Positions 15,735-24,041 are shown, numbered from the stretch's first letter. The stretch: DNA of 38,161 nucleotides from Planctomycetota bacterium (GCA_013349435.1 DUZQ01000024.1:1-38161), one strand, 5' to 3'. Program-made: numbers and translations. Notes: generated from the sequence alone by a model not told the origin.

Positions 15735-16358
15735 TTAAGCTCTCACATGTTTGATGTTTTCAAATAACAATTTCATCTTCTCGTGGTCCTTTTTGCCTGG
15801 CTCCTTTTCGATACCGCTGCAGATATCTATACCATACACACCGGTCTCAATGGCAATTACGGCGTTTTGGGGATTTATACCGCCTGCCAGGAACACTCTT
15901 TTGTTGATTTGGTCCATCATTTCCCAGTCGAAGGATTTTCCGGTTCCGCCGTAATCTTTTGAATCGAAAGCGTCGAATAAGACGGCATCGGTATAATACT
16001 TCTGTGCTTTTTCGATATCGGCCTGCGATTTTACCCTTATCGCCTTTATGATTTTAGCTCCGGGACAGAAGACGGTCTCGCAAAAGTCCGGTTGCTCGTC
16101 CCCGTGCAATTGTATCCAGTTCAGGAAACATTTTTCGCCGGCCTCATTAATATACTCGGCTGTGGGATTAACAAAGACACCGGCGATATCAACAAAAGTG
16201 GGCAGTTTTTCTATGATATCGCAGGCCTTGTCGGGGGTAATATACCTTTTGCTCTTTGGATAAAAATTAAAACCGAGAAGGTCGGCGCCGAAATCGACCG
16301 CGGCTTCGGCGTCCTGAAGATTTGTTATACCGCAAATTTTTACTTTTACTATAGGCAT
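15735..16358 (-). CDS. trpF: Phosphoribosylanthranilate isomerase
   Basis: TrpF converts phosphoribosylanthranilate to CdRP. The 207-residue product shows [20 protein letters not shown] with the catalytic Cys, [48 protein letters not shown] with the catalytic Asp and the GGTG loop, [11 protein letters not shown] and [17 protein letters not shown]. The start overlaps the trpD stop by one base (TAATG), so the two are coupled. It is monofunctional: no TrpC domain is fused to it. Confidence 0.96.
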   Translation of the reverse strand: MPIVKVKICGITNLQDAEAAVDFGADLLGFNFYPKSKRYITPDKACDIIEKLPTFVDIAGVFVNPTAEYINEAGEKCFLNWIQLHGDEQPDFCETVFCPGAKIIKAIRVKSQADIEKAQKYYTDAVLFDAFDSKDYGGTGKSFDWEMMDQINKRVFLAGGINPQNAVIAIETGVYGIDICSGIEKEPGKKDHEKMKLLFENIKHVRA

Positions 16359-17395
16359 TATTGTTTTTGGGTTTTTAGTCCGGCATTTGAGATTTTAACG
16401 AGTTCATCCAGTGCTGCTTGTGCCTTGCCGCTGTTGATGGATGATTCGGCAACAGCGACGGCATCAGCAAAATCATGTGCAATCCCGGCAACTATCACCG
16501 CTGCTGCGGCATTTAGCACGACTATATCCTTTTTGGGCCCGGTGTCTTTTCCGGAGAGTATATCCCTTATTATCGCTGCATTTATTCCGGCATCGCCGCC
16601 CTTTAGCGAATCGAAATCGCCCAGGCTGATACCGTAGTCCGGCGGATTCAATTCGCGGCTGGTAATCCTGCCGTCTCTAAGTTCGAGTATTTTTGTAGGT
16701 CCCAAAGTGCTTATTTCATCAAGACCTTCGCTGTGTACGACCATCGCACAATCCGCGCCGAGCATCTTTATTGTTTCGACAATTCTGGTCATCAGGCCCT
16801 CTTCAGGCACCCCTAATACCTGGGCATTCGCACCGGCGGGATTTGCAAGGGGACCAAGAATATTGAATGCTGTTCTGAAATCCAGATTTTGCCTTACTGG
16901 TTGCACATATTTCATAGCGGGATGGAATTTCGGCGCGAACATAAAGCCGATATGTGCTTTTTTAATACATTCGGCGACACACTCGGGCCCCGGTGCAATA
17001 TTGACTCCGAGTTCTGCAAGGACATCGGCAGAGCCACACTTGCTTGTAATACCCCGATTTCCGTGCTTTGCGATATAGGCCCCCGCCCCTGCCGCTACTA
17101 TGGCCGCGGCGGTGGATATGTTGAACGTTTTGAGGACGGCACCGCCGGTGCCGCATGTATCGACCAGATTATCGATACCGGTATCGACCCTTACGGCGTG
17201 CTCTCGCAAAGAGGTTGCAAAGCCGGCAAGTTCGGCTACGGTAGCGGTTTTAGCCCTCATAGCGGCAAGAAAAGCAGCGATTTGAACGTCGGGGACCTCT
17301 CCTTCAAAGATTGTGTCGAGAAGAGTTTTGGCCAGTTCAAATGTCAGGTCATTACCTTCGAGGAGGGTTTCGAGAAATTCGGTTATTTTTGCCAT
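16358..17395 (-). CDS. trpD: Anthranilate phosphoribosyltransferase
   Basis: TrpD joins anthranilate to PRPP. The 345-residue product has LVDTCGTGGAVLKTFNIST (PRPP loop), AKHGNRGITSKCGSADVLAE, HPAMKYVQPVRQNL, FNILGPLANPA and the HSEGLDEIST metal-binding region. ATG 17395 opens the family-standard MAKITEFLETLLEG, with AAGGA about 12 bases upstream. The frame extends much further upstream, but that part overlaps trpG and does not resemble TrpD. The gene follows trpG by 16 bases. Confidence 0.96.
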   Translation of the reverse strand: MAKITEFLETLLEGNDLTFELAKTLLDTIFEGEVPDVQIAAFLAAMRAKTATVAELAGFATSLREHAVRVDTGIDNLVDTCGTGGAVLKTFNISTAAAIVAAGAGAYIAKHGNRGITSKCGSADVLAELGVNIAPGPECVAECIKKAHIGFMFAPKFHPAMKYVQPVRQNLDFRTAFNILGPLANPAGANAQVLGVPEEGLMTRIVETIKMLGADCAMVVHSEGLDEISTLGPTKILELRDGRITSRELNPPDYGISLGDFDSLKGGDAGINAAIIRDILSGKDTGPKKDIVVLNAAAAVIVAGIAHDFADAVAVAESSINSGKAQAALDELVKISNAGLKTQKQ

Positions 17396-17411
17396 TTGCT
17401 TTTTTGTTCCT

Positions 17412-18062
17412 TTATCTTGCCGGGTTCCTGCGGTCCGGTGTCCGGTTTTGGGTTTGATATGAATTTGCGATTTGAAGCAGGTTTTCGATAATTTTTCCTC
17501 CTGTGGGTGTAAGGACGCTTTCAGGATGGAACTGGACGCCGAAGATGGGCAAAGTTTTGTGCTGAACCCCCATAACGATACCATCATATTCTGCGGTCTG
17601 CTCGAGAGAATCGGGGACAGATAAAGCGCATAAGCTGTGGTATCTTCCCGCCTGCAAAGGATTCTCAAGTCCGGCGAAGATACCCTTTCCATTATGTGAT
17701 ATTCTGGAGGGCTTTCCGTGCATAACGGCCGGTGCGTGGTCAATTTTGCCTCCGAAATGCTGAACGATGCACTGATGTCCGAGGCAGACACCGAATATCG
17801 GCAGGTTTTTTTGGAAATTTTCTATTGCCTCAAGCGACACACCCGCTTTGTCGGGTGTGCCCGGTCCGGGGGATATAACCAGAAGCACCGGTTGAAATTT
17901 TCCGGCGACCTTTTTCAGTTCATCCAGCGGTGTGTCGGCCCGGTAAACCACGGTATCACAGTTTCGCTTTCCAAACTCGTCGACGAGGTTATAAGTGAAC
18001 GAATCAAAGTTGTCTACAAACAGCACCTTTGTTTTTACCGGCGGCATGTATAAAGTCCTCAT
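17412..18062 (-). CDS. trpG: Anthranilate synthase component II (glutamine amidotransferase)
   Basis: TrpG supplies ammonia from glutamine to TrpE. The product has up to 216 residues with VLFVDNFDSFTYNLVDEFG, VISPGPGTPDKAG, the nucleophile motif IFGVCLGHQCIVQHFGG, RYHSLCA and the catalytic FGVQFHPESVLTPTGG. Start ATG 18062 overlaps the trpE stop by four bases (ATGA); a second ATG five codons later is possible. In some bacteria the same subunit also serves PabB for folate synthesis. Placement right after trpE supports the tryptophan role. Confidence 0.95.
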   Translation of the reverse strand: MRTLYMPPVKTKVLFVDNFDSFTYNLVDEFGKRNCDTVVYRADTPLDELKKVAGKFQPVLLVISPGPGTPDKAGVSLEAIENFQKNLPIFGVCLGHQCIVQHFGGKIDHAPAVMHGKPSRISHNGKGIFAGLENPLQAGRYHSLCALSVPDSLEQTAEYDGIVMGVQHKTLPIFGVQFHPESVLTPTGGKIIENLLQIANSYQTQNRTPDRRNPAR

Positions 18063-19663
18063 AATTGCCCTCTAACCGCACGCAGACAGGATTGAGCCTT
18101 ATGCTGAGTTTCTTCAAACTCGCTTTTCGGGATGCTGTCGTGTACAATACCCGCACCGACACGGATGTATGCGGTATGGTCTTTTATCTGCAGCGAGCGG
18201 ATGGTGATGCAACTGTCAAAGCAGCCGTCAACGGTCAGGTACATCACGGCGCCGCCGTAGTATCCGCGCTTGTTTTTTTCGAGCTTACGAATAATCTTCA
18301 TCGCTTCAATTTTCGGCGCCCCCGTAAGAGTCCCCATATTCATGGTTGCAAGATAAGCACTCAGTGCGTCGAGGTCGTCCCTGAGGACCCCCTTTACATT
18401 GCTGACCAGGTGCATTACGGACTCGTATCTTTCGATAACCAGCATCTCGTTTACGATTCTTGAGCCGGGATCGGCGACTCTTGCAATATCATTCCTTGCA
18501 AGGTCAACAAGCATCATGTGCTCGGCCAACTCCTTTCGGTCAATCTTAAGTTCGGCCTCGTACCTGCCGTCGATGTCGGGGTCAATCTTGCCGTTTACCC
18601 TTCCCCGCGGCTTGGTTCCGGCAATGGGTCGGATTTCAACACATCGCTGCTTCGTTCCGCTGACTCGCAGATTCAGTTCCGGGCTTGCGCCCATCAATAC
18701 GGTATTCGGGGTATTCAGGTAGAACATGTAGGGTGAGGGATTCAGGGTTCTTAGCCGGCGGTAAACATCCAACGGCCCGTCTTTGCAAGGCTCGCTTATG
18801 GTCCTGCTCAGAACAACCTGGAAGATGTCGCCTTCGATTATGTGCTTTTTCGCGATTGTAACCATCTTCTCATATTCAGCCTGGTTCGTATCCGTAGCTG
18901 CGGGTGGCGGGTGAGCGTCAAATTCTTCGGGTGTTGCCGGAGCGGCTTGTGCCGCTTTGAAATAGTCGTCAAAACATTCCTCGGCCTGCCGGATAATTTC
19001 TTCGGTTTCACCGTCTGTAATCATCACATTCACAACGGCGTATCCTTTGGCCTGCTTATGGTCCATGATGAAGATGTTATCGGCGAAGTAAAGTTCATAA
19101 TCGGGATTTTGAAGTGTATCTTCCTTGTTGGCGGGTAGTTTCTCGAACTGGTCAATGAAATCATAGCTCAGCGCACCCAACAGCCCGCAGGTTACGCGGA
19201 ATGGTTTGCTGGCCAACTCGAATGCAAATGCCACGGCCCGCAGAACGTCCATCTGGTTAACCGTTTTAAGACGAGACCCTTCATCAATTGTCTCATCAAT
19301 CAGATTCAGCGTTCCGACTATACTGTCCCCCCCAAAATCCACCGACTTGCAAAAGTCGAATCTGCCTTTGTCCTGAGCCAGATATTTGAGCATTCGCCTT
19401 CCGGTATTGCTAAGCGCCCTGATTGTAAAATCGGCGCCGGTTCCGCAAAGGTAAAGGGCAGGATTTGCGGTCCCAAAAGTCAGTGTCCCGGTTTCATCTC
19501 CTGAAAGATGCTCGCGGGACTCAAACAGGCAACAATTGGTCTTTTTGCCGTAATCGGAAATCCCGGCGAAAAACTCCACCGGACAACCAATTTTTATTTC
19601 CTTCACAAGGGGAATGATATATCCCGGCTTTGTGGCTCGAATCAGCTTTGAGTAATCTTCCAT
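18059..19663 (-). CDS. trpE: Anthranilate synthase component I
   Basis: TrpE converts chorismate to anthranilate, the committed step. The product is 534 residues from ATG 19663, which has AAGG nine bases upstream; an earlier in-frame ATG at 19681 lacks a site. CCLFESREHLSG resembles the LLES tryptophan-binding motif, so feedback inhibition is expected. The chorismate-binding domain shows IFQVVLSRTISEPC, NPSPYMFYLN, GASPELNLRV, RPIAGTKPRG, LAEHMMLVDLARNDIARV, GTLTGAPKIEAM and RRG-like KRGYYGGAVMYL. It is the first structural gene of trpEGDFBA and is preceded by a leader/attenuator. Confidence 0.97.
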   Translation of the reverse strand: MEDYSKLIRATKPGYIIPLVKEIKIGCPVEFFAGISDYGKKTNCCLFESREHLSGDETGTLTFGTANPALYLCGTGADFTIRALSNTGRRMLKYLAQDKGRFDFCKSVDFGGDSIVGTLNLIDETIDEGSRLKTVNQMDVLRAVAFAFELASKPFRVTCGLLGALSYDFIDQFEKLPANKEDTLQNPDYELYFADNIFIMDHKQAKGYAVVNVMITDGETEEIIRQAEECFDDYFKAAQAAPATPEEFDAHPPPAATDTNQAEYEKMVTIAKKHIIEGDIFQVVLSRTISEPCKDGPLDVYRRLRTLNPSPYMFYLNTPNTVLMGASPELNLRVSGTKQRCVEIRPIAGTKPRGRVNGKIDPDIDGRYEAELKIDRKELAEHMMLVDLARNDIARVADPGSRIVNEMLVIERYESVMHLVSNVKGVLRDDLDALSAYLATMNMGTLTGAPKIEAMKIIRKLEKNKRGYYGGAVMYLTVDGCFDSCITIRSLQIKDHTAYIRVGAGIVHDSIPKSEFEETQHKAQSCLRAVRGQL

Positions 19664-19726
19664 TTTTCCGAACCTTCGCATATTTTTTATCGGCCTATCC
19701 TATTTTCTTACAAGGAATTATGCAAT

Positions 19727-19766
19727 AAAAAAATCGCAACCGGCTTTTTGACAGGTTGCGATTTTT
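19727..19766 (-). terminator. trp attenuator terminator
   Basis: A 13-bp stem (AAAAATCGCAACC at 19754-19766 read on the minus strand, pairing with 19729-19741) and a 12-base loop are followed by a run of seven T on the minus strand (19733-19727). It lies between the leader-peptide stop (19800) and trpE (19663), where a trp attenuator terminator is expected. The CAACC of the 5' arm could alternatively pair with GGTTG in the leader just before the Trp codons. Confidence 0.85.
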
Positions 19767-19799
19767 CAATACTAATTTCGTGAGTATAGCCGAATACCG

Positions 19800-19865
19800 C
19801 TACCCGTCGAGTATCTCGACAGGCCACCACCAACCAAACACGTTTTTGCGATTATTCAGCTTCAT
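19800..19865 (-). CDS. trpL: trp leader peptide with three consecutive Trp codons
   Basis: The minus strand encodes a 21-residue peptide that begins MKLNNRKNVFGWWWP and stops at TAG (19800-19802). Codons 12-14 (19832-19824) are TGG TGG TGG. Tryptophan is rare, so three in a row 160 bases before trpE, followed by an intrinsic terminator, is the hallmark of ribosome-mediated attenuation. A perfect hairpin (GTCGAG-ATA-CTCGAC, 19806-19820) lies within the end of the peptide and may be the pause structure. No ribosome-binding site can exist if transcription starts where the promoter predicts: the predicted +1 coincides with the A of ATG, so the peptide would be read from a leaderless message. Confidence 0.85.
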   Translation of the reverse strand: MKLNNRKNVFGWWWPVEILDG

Positions 19866-19871
19866 ATTTAT

Positions 19872-19900
19872 ATTAAACCAAAACAGGCCGCGAATGTCAA
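19872..19900 (-). promoter_or_regulatory. trp operon promoter
   Basis: On the minus strand a perfect TTGACA (19895-19900) is followed after 17 bases by TTTAAT (19872-19877), five of six to consensus. The -10 ends six bases before the leader-peptide ATG. No TrpR-like palindrome is evident. Confidence 0.75.
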
Positions 19901-20172
19901 GAAAAATCTTTTGACAATGAAACCCCGGCCACGGGTGCCGGGGCTAAATAATTTCCGGTACCACATAGGGCGGCTTGCGCCGCTGCGCTTCAGTTATTTG
20001 CCCCGCGCTTACGCTTGGGACTCTGATTTTTACCGGCAGTACATACAGGTCCGGGGGCTAAACAGGAGTTATTATACGTTACCTACAAATTAAAGATACA
20101 CCCCGACCTTGCCCTAAGGAAGCCGGCACTTTCCGCCGCAGGCAGGTTGTACCTGGCCCTTCACTTAACCCG
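19901..20172. other. Spacer with GC-rich hairpins between trp promoter and HEPN gene
   Basis: It contains CCCCGGC-CACGGGT-GCCGGGG (about 19923-19943), a strong hairpin that could end minus-strand transcripts from the HEPN/MNT genes. Further GC-rich degenerate palindromic text follows (CGGCTTGCGCCGCTGCGCTT, CCCCGCGCTTACGC). It looks like an intergenic repeat relic. No gene is seen. Confidence 0.4.
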
Positions 20173-20553
20173 CTACGCAAATTCAGGGCAATACTGTTTT
20201 ACGGCTTCTATTATACTTTCAGCTTTGGCAAGAGCCATTCCGGCATCATTTTGTGAAACACTAATCAAGCCGCCATAATCACCCGTTTCGCGCATATCTA
20301 TCAGAAAATCATACGACCGACCAATATCTGCGGACCATTGGCCGGTTTTGATAAGTTCACGGTGCAATGCCCCCCGCAGAGCAGAATGCTTTGAAAAAGT
20401 TTGTCCCCGAAGAGCAAAAAGGGCTGTTAATGCATGAAAAGCAGCATAATAAGCACGCGATGCGGCAGAGTCAGGGTCAGTATCAACGAGTTGTGAGCCC
20501 GAAGCTAATGTGCGAAGGGCACGTTGCCATTCCGTGGCAGCAAACTCTTTCAT
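20173..20553 (-). CDS. HEPN-domain protein (UPF0332-type), putative toxin
   Basis: The 126-residue all-helical product has the UPF0332 HEPN pattern: PDSAASRAYYAAFHALTALF at about 27-46, FSKHSALRGALHRELI and RETGDYGGLISVSQNDA with a late ALAKAESIIEAV helix. HEPN proteins of HEPN/MNT pairs are usually ribonucleases or inactive relatives. A clear RX4-6H RNase motif is not evident; R-ETGDY is the family's conserved C-terminal motif instead. ATG 20553 overlaps the stop of the upstream MNT gene by four bases (ATGA), which supports a coupled toxin-antitoxin pair with the nucleotidyltransferase first. Confidence 0.85.
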   Translation of the reverse strand: MKEFAATEWQRALRTLASGSQLVDTDPDSAASRAYYAAFHALTALFALRGQTFSKHSALRGALHRELIKTGQWSADIGRSYDFLIDMRETGDYGGLISVSQNDAGMALAKAESIIEAVKQYCPEFA

Positions 20554-20864
20554 ATCATTATCCCTTCACGATGAACGTTTTGATATAAGGGACAATCCAC
20601 ACTTTCATATTCCGAGGCAATCACCGGCTTGGCACTGATACGACGACCAAGCTGTAAAGACAAAGGATAAAGAACGTCAAGATTTGTTTCCAGGTCATGG
20701 CCATAATCGAGGGGCCCATGCAGCAAAACAAGCACATCAATATCACTGTCAGCCGAGGTGTCTCCGCGAGCCTCTGAGCCATAGAGCACCACACCACACA
20801 AACGCTCGTGGTATGCCGCCGCTAAACCAGCCTTAATTTCTTCTAAAAGTTCTTTTTTAAGCAT
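20550..20864 (-). CDS. MNT-type nucleotidyltransferase, putative antitoxin
   Basis: The 104-residue product has the minimal nucleotidyltransferase signature VVLYGSEARGDTSADSDIDVLVLL at about 25-48: GS, then DxD with both metal-binding aspartates. A third acidic strand near LDVLYPLSLQLG is expected. In characterised HEPN/MNT systems this protein modifies the HEPN toxin with AMP and so neutralises it. It lies upstream of and overlaps the HEPN gene. No third gene belongs to the pair. Confidence 0.87.
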   Translation of the reverse strand: MLKKELLEEIKAGLAAAYHERLCGVVLYGSEARGDTSADSDIDVLVLLHGPLDYGHDLETNLDVLYPLSLQLGRRISAKPVIASEYESVDCPLYQNVHREGIMI

Positions 20865-20982
20865 AAACCACGCTCCCGCAACCTTCGTACATCATTTCCG
20901 TTCGTAATTGTATCTGATGTTTAAAAAACAGTCAACACAGAGAACTTATCGACGTTTGAATAAGTAATTGAACGAACGTCCT

Positions 20983-21054
20983 GTCACTCCTGCGAAAGCA
21001 GGAGTCCAGAAAACGCACGCAAAACGACTGGATTCCCGCTTTCGCGGGAATGAC
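20983..21054. repeat. Palindromic intergenic repeat (two inverted hairpins)
   Basis: GTCACTCCTGCGAAAGCAGG..TCCAG on the left is mirrored by CTGGATTCCCGCTTTCGCGGGAATGAC on the right, given here in part. Each half forms its own hairpin (TCCTGC-GAAA-GCAGGA and TCCCGC-TTTC-GCGGGA), and the halves are inverted to each other. When read as protein it gives the familiar FPRKRESS and WTPAFAGVT strings seen in spurious ORFs of many genomes. It lies downstream of the NucS-like gene and may double as a terminator. Confidence 0.8.
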
Positions 21055-21157
21055 ATTTTGACAGTGCCTCCGTAGTTTTGTTCCATTAGACGTTGAAAGC
21101 TCAATAAGTTCTTATAATCCAAGAGGTGCCCGACTTTTAATTCAATTCTTTGACGTA

Positions 21158-22264
21158 TTACTCTAATTCCGGCGTTGAATCTAAAGAAAACTTTACCTGA
21201 TAAGTCATACACTTAATATCTTCTTGTCCGTCCAGCGCATACTGAAGCTTAATGTCAATTTGACTACAAATGATTAGCCCCTCAACTTTTTCCCCATTTG
21301 AAGCAAGGTTTTTACGTACCCAAGACATATACCTTAATATCTGGCCTACGGTACTATCGCTGGTCTGATGCTTCTTCAACTCGATGACAAGCCATTTTCT
21401 TTCGCTTTTGTGTTTTGCGAGTAAATCGATCTCCCCAACTTCCCCTGCATAATAATGTGACCCTACGATTTCCCCATCCTCTTCAAGCAAGCTCCACTCA
21501 TTTGACAATTCTGTTGCACTCCAGTTGTCTACCAAGAATTCATGAAGATATTTTTCAAGGGCAAAAACACATTCACTGTCTGTTGCTCCCTCGGTCATTT
21601 GAGTTTCCTCATCTTCTGAGATTCCGGCGACTCCATCTTTCGATAATCCTTTAGGCTTATGTGTGTTCGATACCCGCCACCAAAGCATATCGAGGGTCCA
21701 AAGGTCGATGTCAAGTTCTTTTGATACTTCTAACAGCACATGATTAATTTTTTCGTATTTTTCACCAAAAGATGCGCCCCTTGGAAACTCCGGCCACAAC
21801 TGTAGTTTCTTCATACCGGTTTCAGCCGTGTTATTTACCACACCGTACTTTTCAGGATGCATAATCTGCAGAATAGCTGTTATAACCGCCCGGCCTAAGC
21901 CTTTGACCATAGGGTCGCCATTAGTAGGTCTCAGTCTGTCTAAACGTGTCTTAATGGGCATATCTTCAGCGACCAATAATTTCAAGGCTTCTTTTAGCCT
22001 GCCCATATCTTCTGTCATCCAACCACCCTGACGATGTAAGCTATCCCAATGTTGGTTATTCTTGAATAAGAGAAATCCTTTAAAATCATCTACAGTAAGA
22101 TTATCAAGATTATCCGGCGAAAAAATCGGCTGATATTTGGTTAATACCTGCTCTTTAGCATTGCTGATTCGCGCACCTATTCTATAATATTCGTCAGTAG
22201 AATTGGGGGATACTTTTCCCAAAACACTTTTGAGCATATCAATTGCCTGTCTGTTTATAGCCAT
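21158..22264 (-). CDS. NucS-like PD-(D/E)XK endonuclease-domain protein
   Basis: The product has 368 residues. The C-terminal part (about 235-350) is a NucS-type nuclease: ALEKYLHEFLVDNW, EWSLLEEDGEIVGSHYYAGE, then VGEIDLLAKHKSERKWLVIELKKHQTSD with D280, E295 and K297 as the PD-(D/E)XK triad, and GQILRYMSWV at 307-316 (QxxxY). NucS/EndoMS cuts mismatched or branched DNA in archaea and actinobacteria. The N-terminal 230 residues (for example GLGRAVITAILQIMHPEKYG and LWTLDMLWWRVSN) are not the usual NucS N-domain and are unassigned; they may decide DNA binding or a defence role. It stands between HEPN/MNT and purH, in a small accessory cluster. Confidence 0.82.
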   Translation of the reverse strand: MAINRQAIDMLKSVLGKVSPNSTDEYYRIGARISNAKEQVLTKYQPIFSPDNLDNLTVDDFKGFLLFKNNQHWDSLHRQGGWMTEDMGRLKEALKLLVAEDMPIKTRLDRLRPTNGDPMVKGLGRAVITAILQIMHPEKYGVVNNTAETGMKKLQLWPEFPRGASFGEKYEKINHVLLEVSKELDIDLWTLDMLWWRVSNTHKPKGLSKDGVAGISEDEETQMTEGATDSECVFALEKYLHEFLVDNWSATELSNEWSLLEEDGEIVGSHYYAGEVGEIDLLAKHKSERKWLVIELKKHQTSDSTVGQILRYMSWVRKNLASNGEKVEGLIICSQIDIKLQYALDGQEDIKCMTYQVKFSLDSTPELE

Positions 22265-22323
22265 ATCTTGATCTTCCCAATGAAAATATTTTTGCGTCTA
22301 TTCTAAATTCCTGCAGGTGTCAT

Positions 22324-22352
22324 ATAATACTCCCCGAATACTGGGCGCACAA
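22324..22352 (-). promoter_or_regulatory. Possible promoter of the NucS-like gene
   Basis: On the minus strand TATTAT (22324-22329) lies 17 bases after TTGTGC (22347-22352), about 60 bases before the gene start. A second TATAAT (22352-22357) lacks a good -35. Weak evidence. Confidence 0.3.
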
Positions 22353-22430
22353 TTATAGCGGATATGAGGCCTGAAAAGATAATAGTTTCAGGATACAAAT
22401 CATAAATCACGCACAACGCATAAGGGACTC

Positions 22431-24041
22431 TTAATGCTTAAAGTGTCTCTTGCCTGTAAAGACCATAGCGATGCCTGCTTCATCGGCGGCGGCGATTACC
22501 TCATCGTCCTTCTTGGAGCCGCCCGGCTGAACGATACACGCGATTCCCGCTTTAGAGGCGTTGACCACATTATCCGGGAATGGGAAGAAGGCATCGGAGC
22601 CCATGGCGCAACCTTTGGCCTCGTCGCCGGCCTGCTTAAACGCTATCAGGCCGGATTCGACCCGGTTCATCTGGCCCGCACCGACGCCGACTATTCTTTT
22701 GTCCTTAACCAGCGTGATAGTGTTGCTCTTAACGTGCTTTGCAGTTATCCATGCAATCCGCAGGTCCTCTAATTGCTTTTCGGTCGGCTTTGCCTTGGTC
22801 GGGTACGTAAGGACATCAGGCTCCCAGGCGACAAGGTCGCGCCTCTGCAGCAGCATTCCGCCTACGATACAGCGGACATCAAACTCACCGGTGTCAATTT
22901 TCGCCCTGTCGATAGGTCCTGTTTCCATAAGTCTTACACGCTGGCCCCAACCCTTCAATGTCCTGATTGTCTCGACCGCATCTGCATCGAATTCGGGCGC
23001 TATAATCACCTCGGCGAAGAAACCGCTGGCACCTTTTGCCTTGCCGAACCTGCTGTAAGATTCCATAATCACAGTTGCGATATCCTTATCGACTTTTCTG
23101 TTCAGCGCTATGATGCTTCCGAAAGCGCTGACAACATCTCCGAGATATGCCTTTTCGTATGCAACGCAGATATCATCATCAACCGCACAACCACACGGAT
23201 TGAGGTGCTTAACAACAACCGCCGCCGGCTCACTGAATTCCTTCACAAGCTCAAAGGCCGCGTTCGTATCAAGCAGATTGTTAAAGCTGATACCCACCCC
23301 GCCTTCCAGAAGCTTACCGCTGCCCGTGCTCATCTCTCCACTTGCGCCCAGCTTGTAAAAGGCCGCATCCTGGTGCGGATTTTCGCCGTATCGAAGGTCG
23401 TTTTCCTTGGCAAGAGCAATAGAAACACGCTCCGGGAACCTTACGCCGGCCTGCCCGTTGAGGTACTTTGAAATCGCGGCATCATAAGAGGCGGTAAGTC
23501 CAAACGCCACCCTTGCACAATCGGTGCGCAATTCCTCGCTTACCGCGCCGTTATTGGCCTTCATTTCCTCGATAACCTTGTCGTACTGGTCGGGATTCGT
23601 TACGACGGTAACGTATTTGTGGTTTTTCGCCGCCGAGCGCACCATGCTCGGACCGCCTATGTCGATATTTTCTATCGCATCTTCAAACGCGCATCCGGGT
23701 TTTGCAATTGTCTGCTCGAAAGGATAAAGGTTCACACACACCAGGTCAATCGGCTCGATGCTGTGCTCTTTCAAAGCCGCAGCGTGGTCCGCCTTTTCCC
23801 GCAGCGCCAAAAGACCCCCGTGAATCTTGGGGTGCAGGGTTTTGACTCTTCCGTCCATCATTTCCGGAAACCCGGTTACAGAGTCAATACTCGCCACTTC
23901 AACACCGGCGTCGCTGATTTTTTTTGCGGTTCCTCCCGTGCTGATTATCCTTACACCCATCGAACTGAGTTGTTTTGCAAACTCAACAACACCTGTCTTG
24001 TCCGAAACACTCACCAAAGCAGTCTTAATCTTAACATCCAT
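22431..24041 (-). CDS. purH: Bifunctional AICAR transformylase / IMP cyclohydrolase
   Basis: PurH catalyses the last two steps of IMP synthesis. The 536-residue product carries the MGS-like cyclohydrolase domain at the N-terminus (TALVSVSDKTGVVEFAKQL, IISTGGTAKKISDAGV, MDGRVKTLHPKIHGGLLA, NIDIGGPSMVRSAAKNH). The transformylase domain follows: LRYGENPHQDAAFY, VVVKHLNPCGCAV with the catalytic KH, AFGSIIALNR, ITAKHVKSNTITLVKD, VGVGAGQMNRVES and DAFFPFPDNVV. It is full length with no odd features. It follows the PQQ-propeller gene on the same strand after 130 bases. Confidence 0.98.
   Translation of the reverse strand: MDVKIKTALVSVSDKTGVVEFAKQLSSMGVRIISTGGTAKKISDAGVEVASIDSVTGFPEMMDGRVKTLHPKIHGGLLALREKADHAAALKEHSIEPIDLVCVNLYPFEQTIAKPGCAFEDAIENIDIGGPSMVRSAAKNHKYVTVVTNPDQYDKVIEEMKANNGAVSEELRTDCARVAFGLTASYDAAISKYLNGQAGVRFPERVSIALAKENDLRYGENPHQDAAFYKLGASGEMSTGSGKLLEGGVGISFNNLLDTNAAFELVKEFSEPAAVVVKHLNPCGCAVDDDICVAYEKAYLGDVVSAFGSIIALNRKVDKDIATVIMESYSRFGKAKGASGFFAEVIIAPEFDADAVETIRTLKGWGQRVRLMETGPIDRAKIDTGEFDVRCIVGGMLLQRRDLVAWEPDVLTYPTKAKPTEKQLEDLRIAWITAKHVKSNTITLVKDKRIVGVGAGQMNRVESGLIAFKQAGDEAKGCAMGSDAFFPFPDNVVNASKAGIACIVQPGGSKKDDEVIAAADEAGIAMVFTGKRHFKH

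Noticed and set aside
17396-17791. N-terminal 132-codon extension of the trpD frame
   Set aside because: It overlaps trpG, has no TrpD similarity, and a normal TrpD start exists at 17395.
19682-19865. T-box or TRAP-type control of trpE
   Set aside because: No T-box consensus and no series of GAG/UAG triplets is present; the WWW leader peptide plus terminator explains the region better.
20946-21212. Minus-strand frame of 88 codons with FPRKRESS and WTPAFAGVT strings
   Set aside because: It is the translation of the palindromic repeat at 20983-21054 joined to the antisense-frame end of the NucS-like gene; these strings are known false-gene markers.
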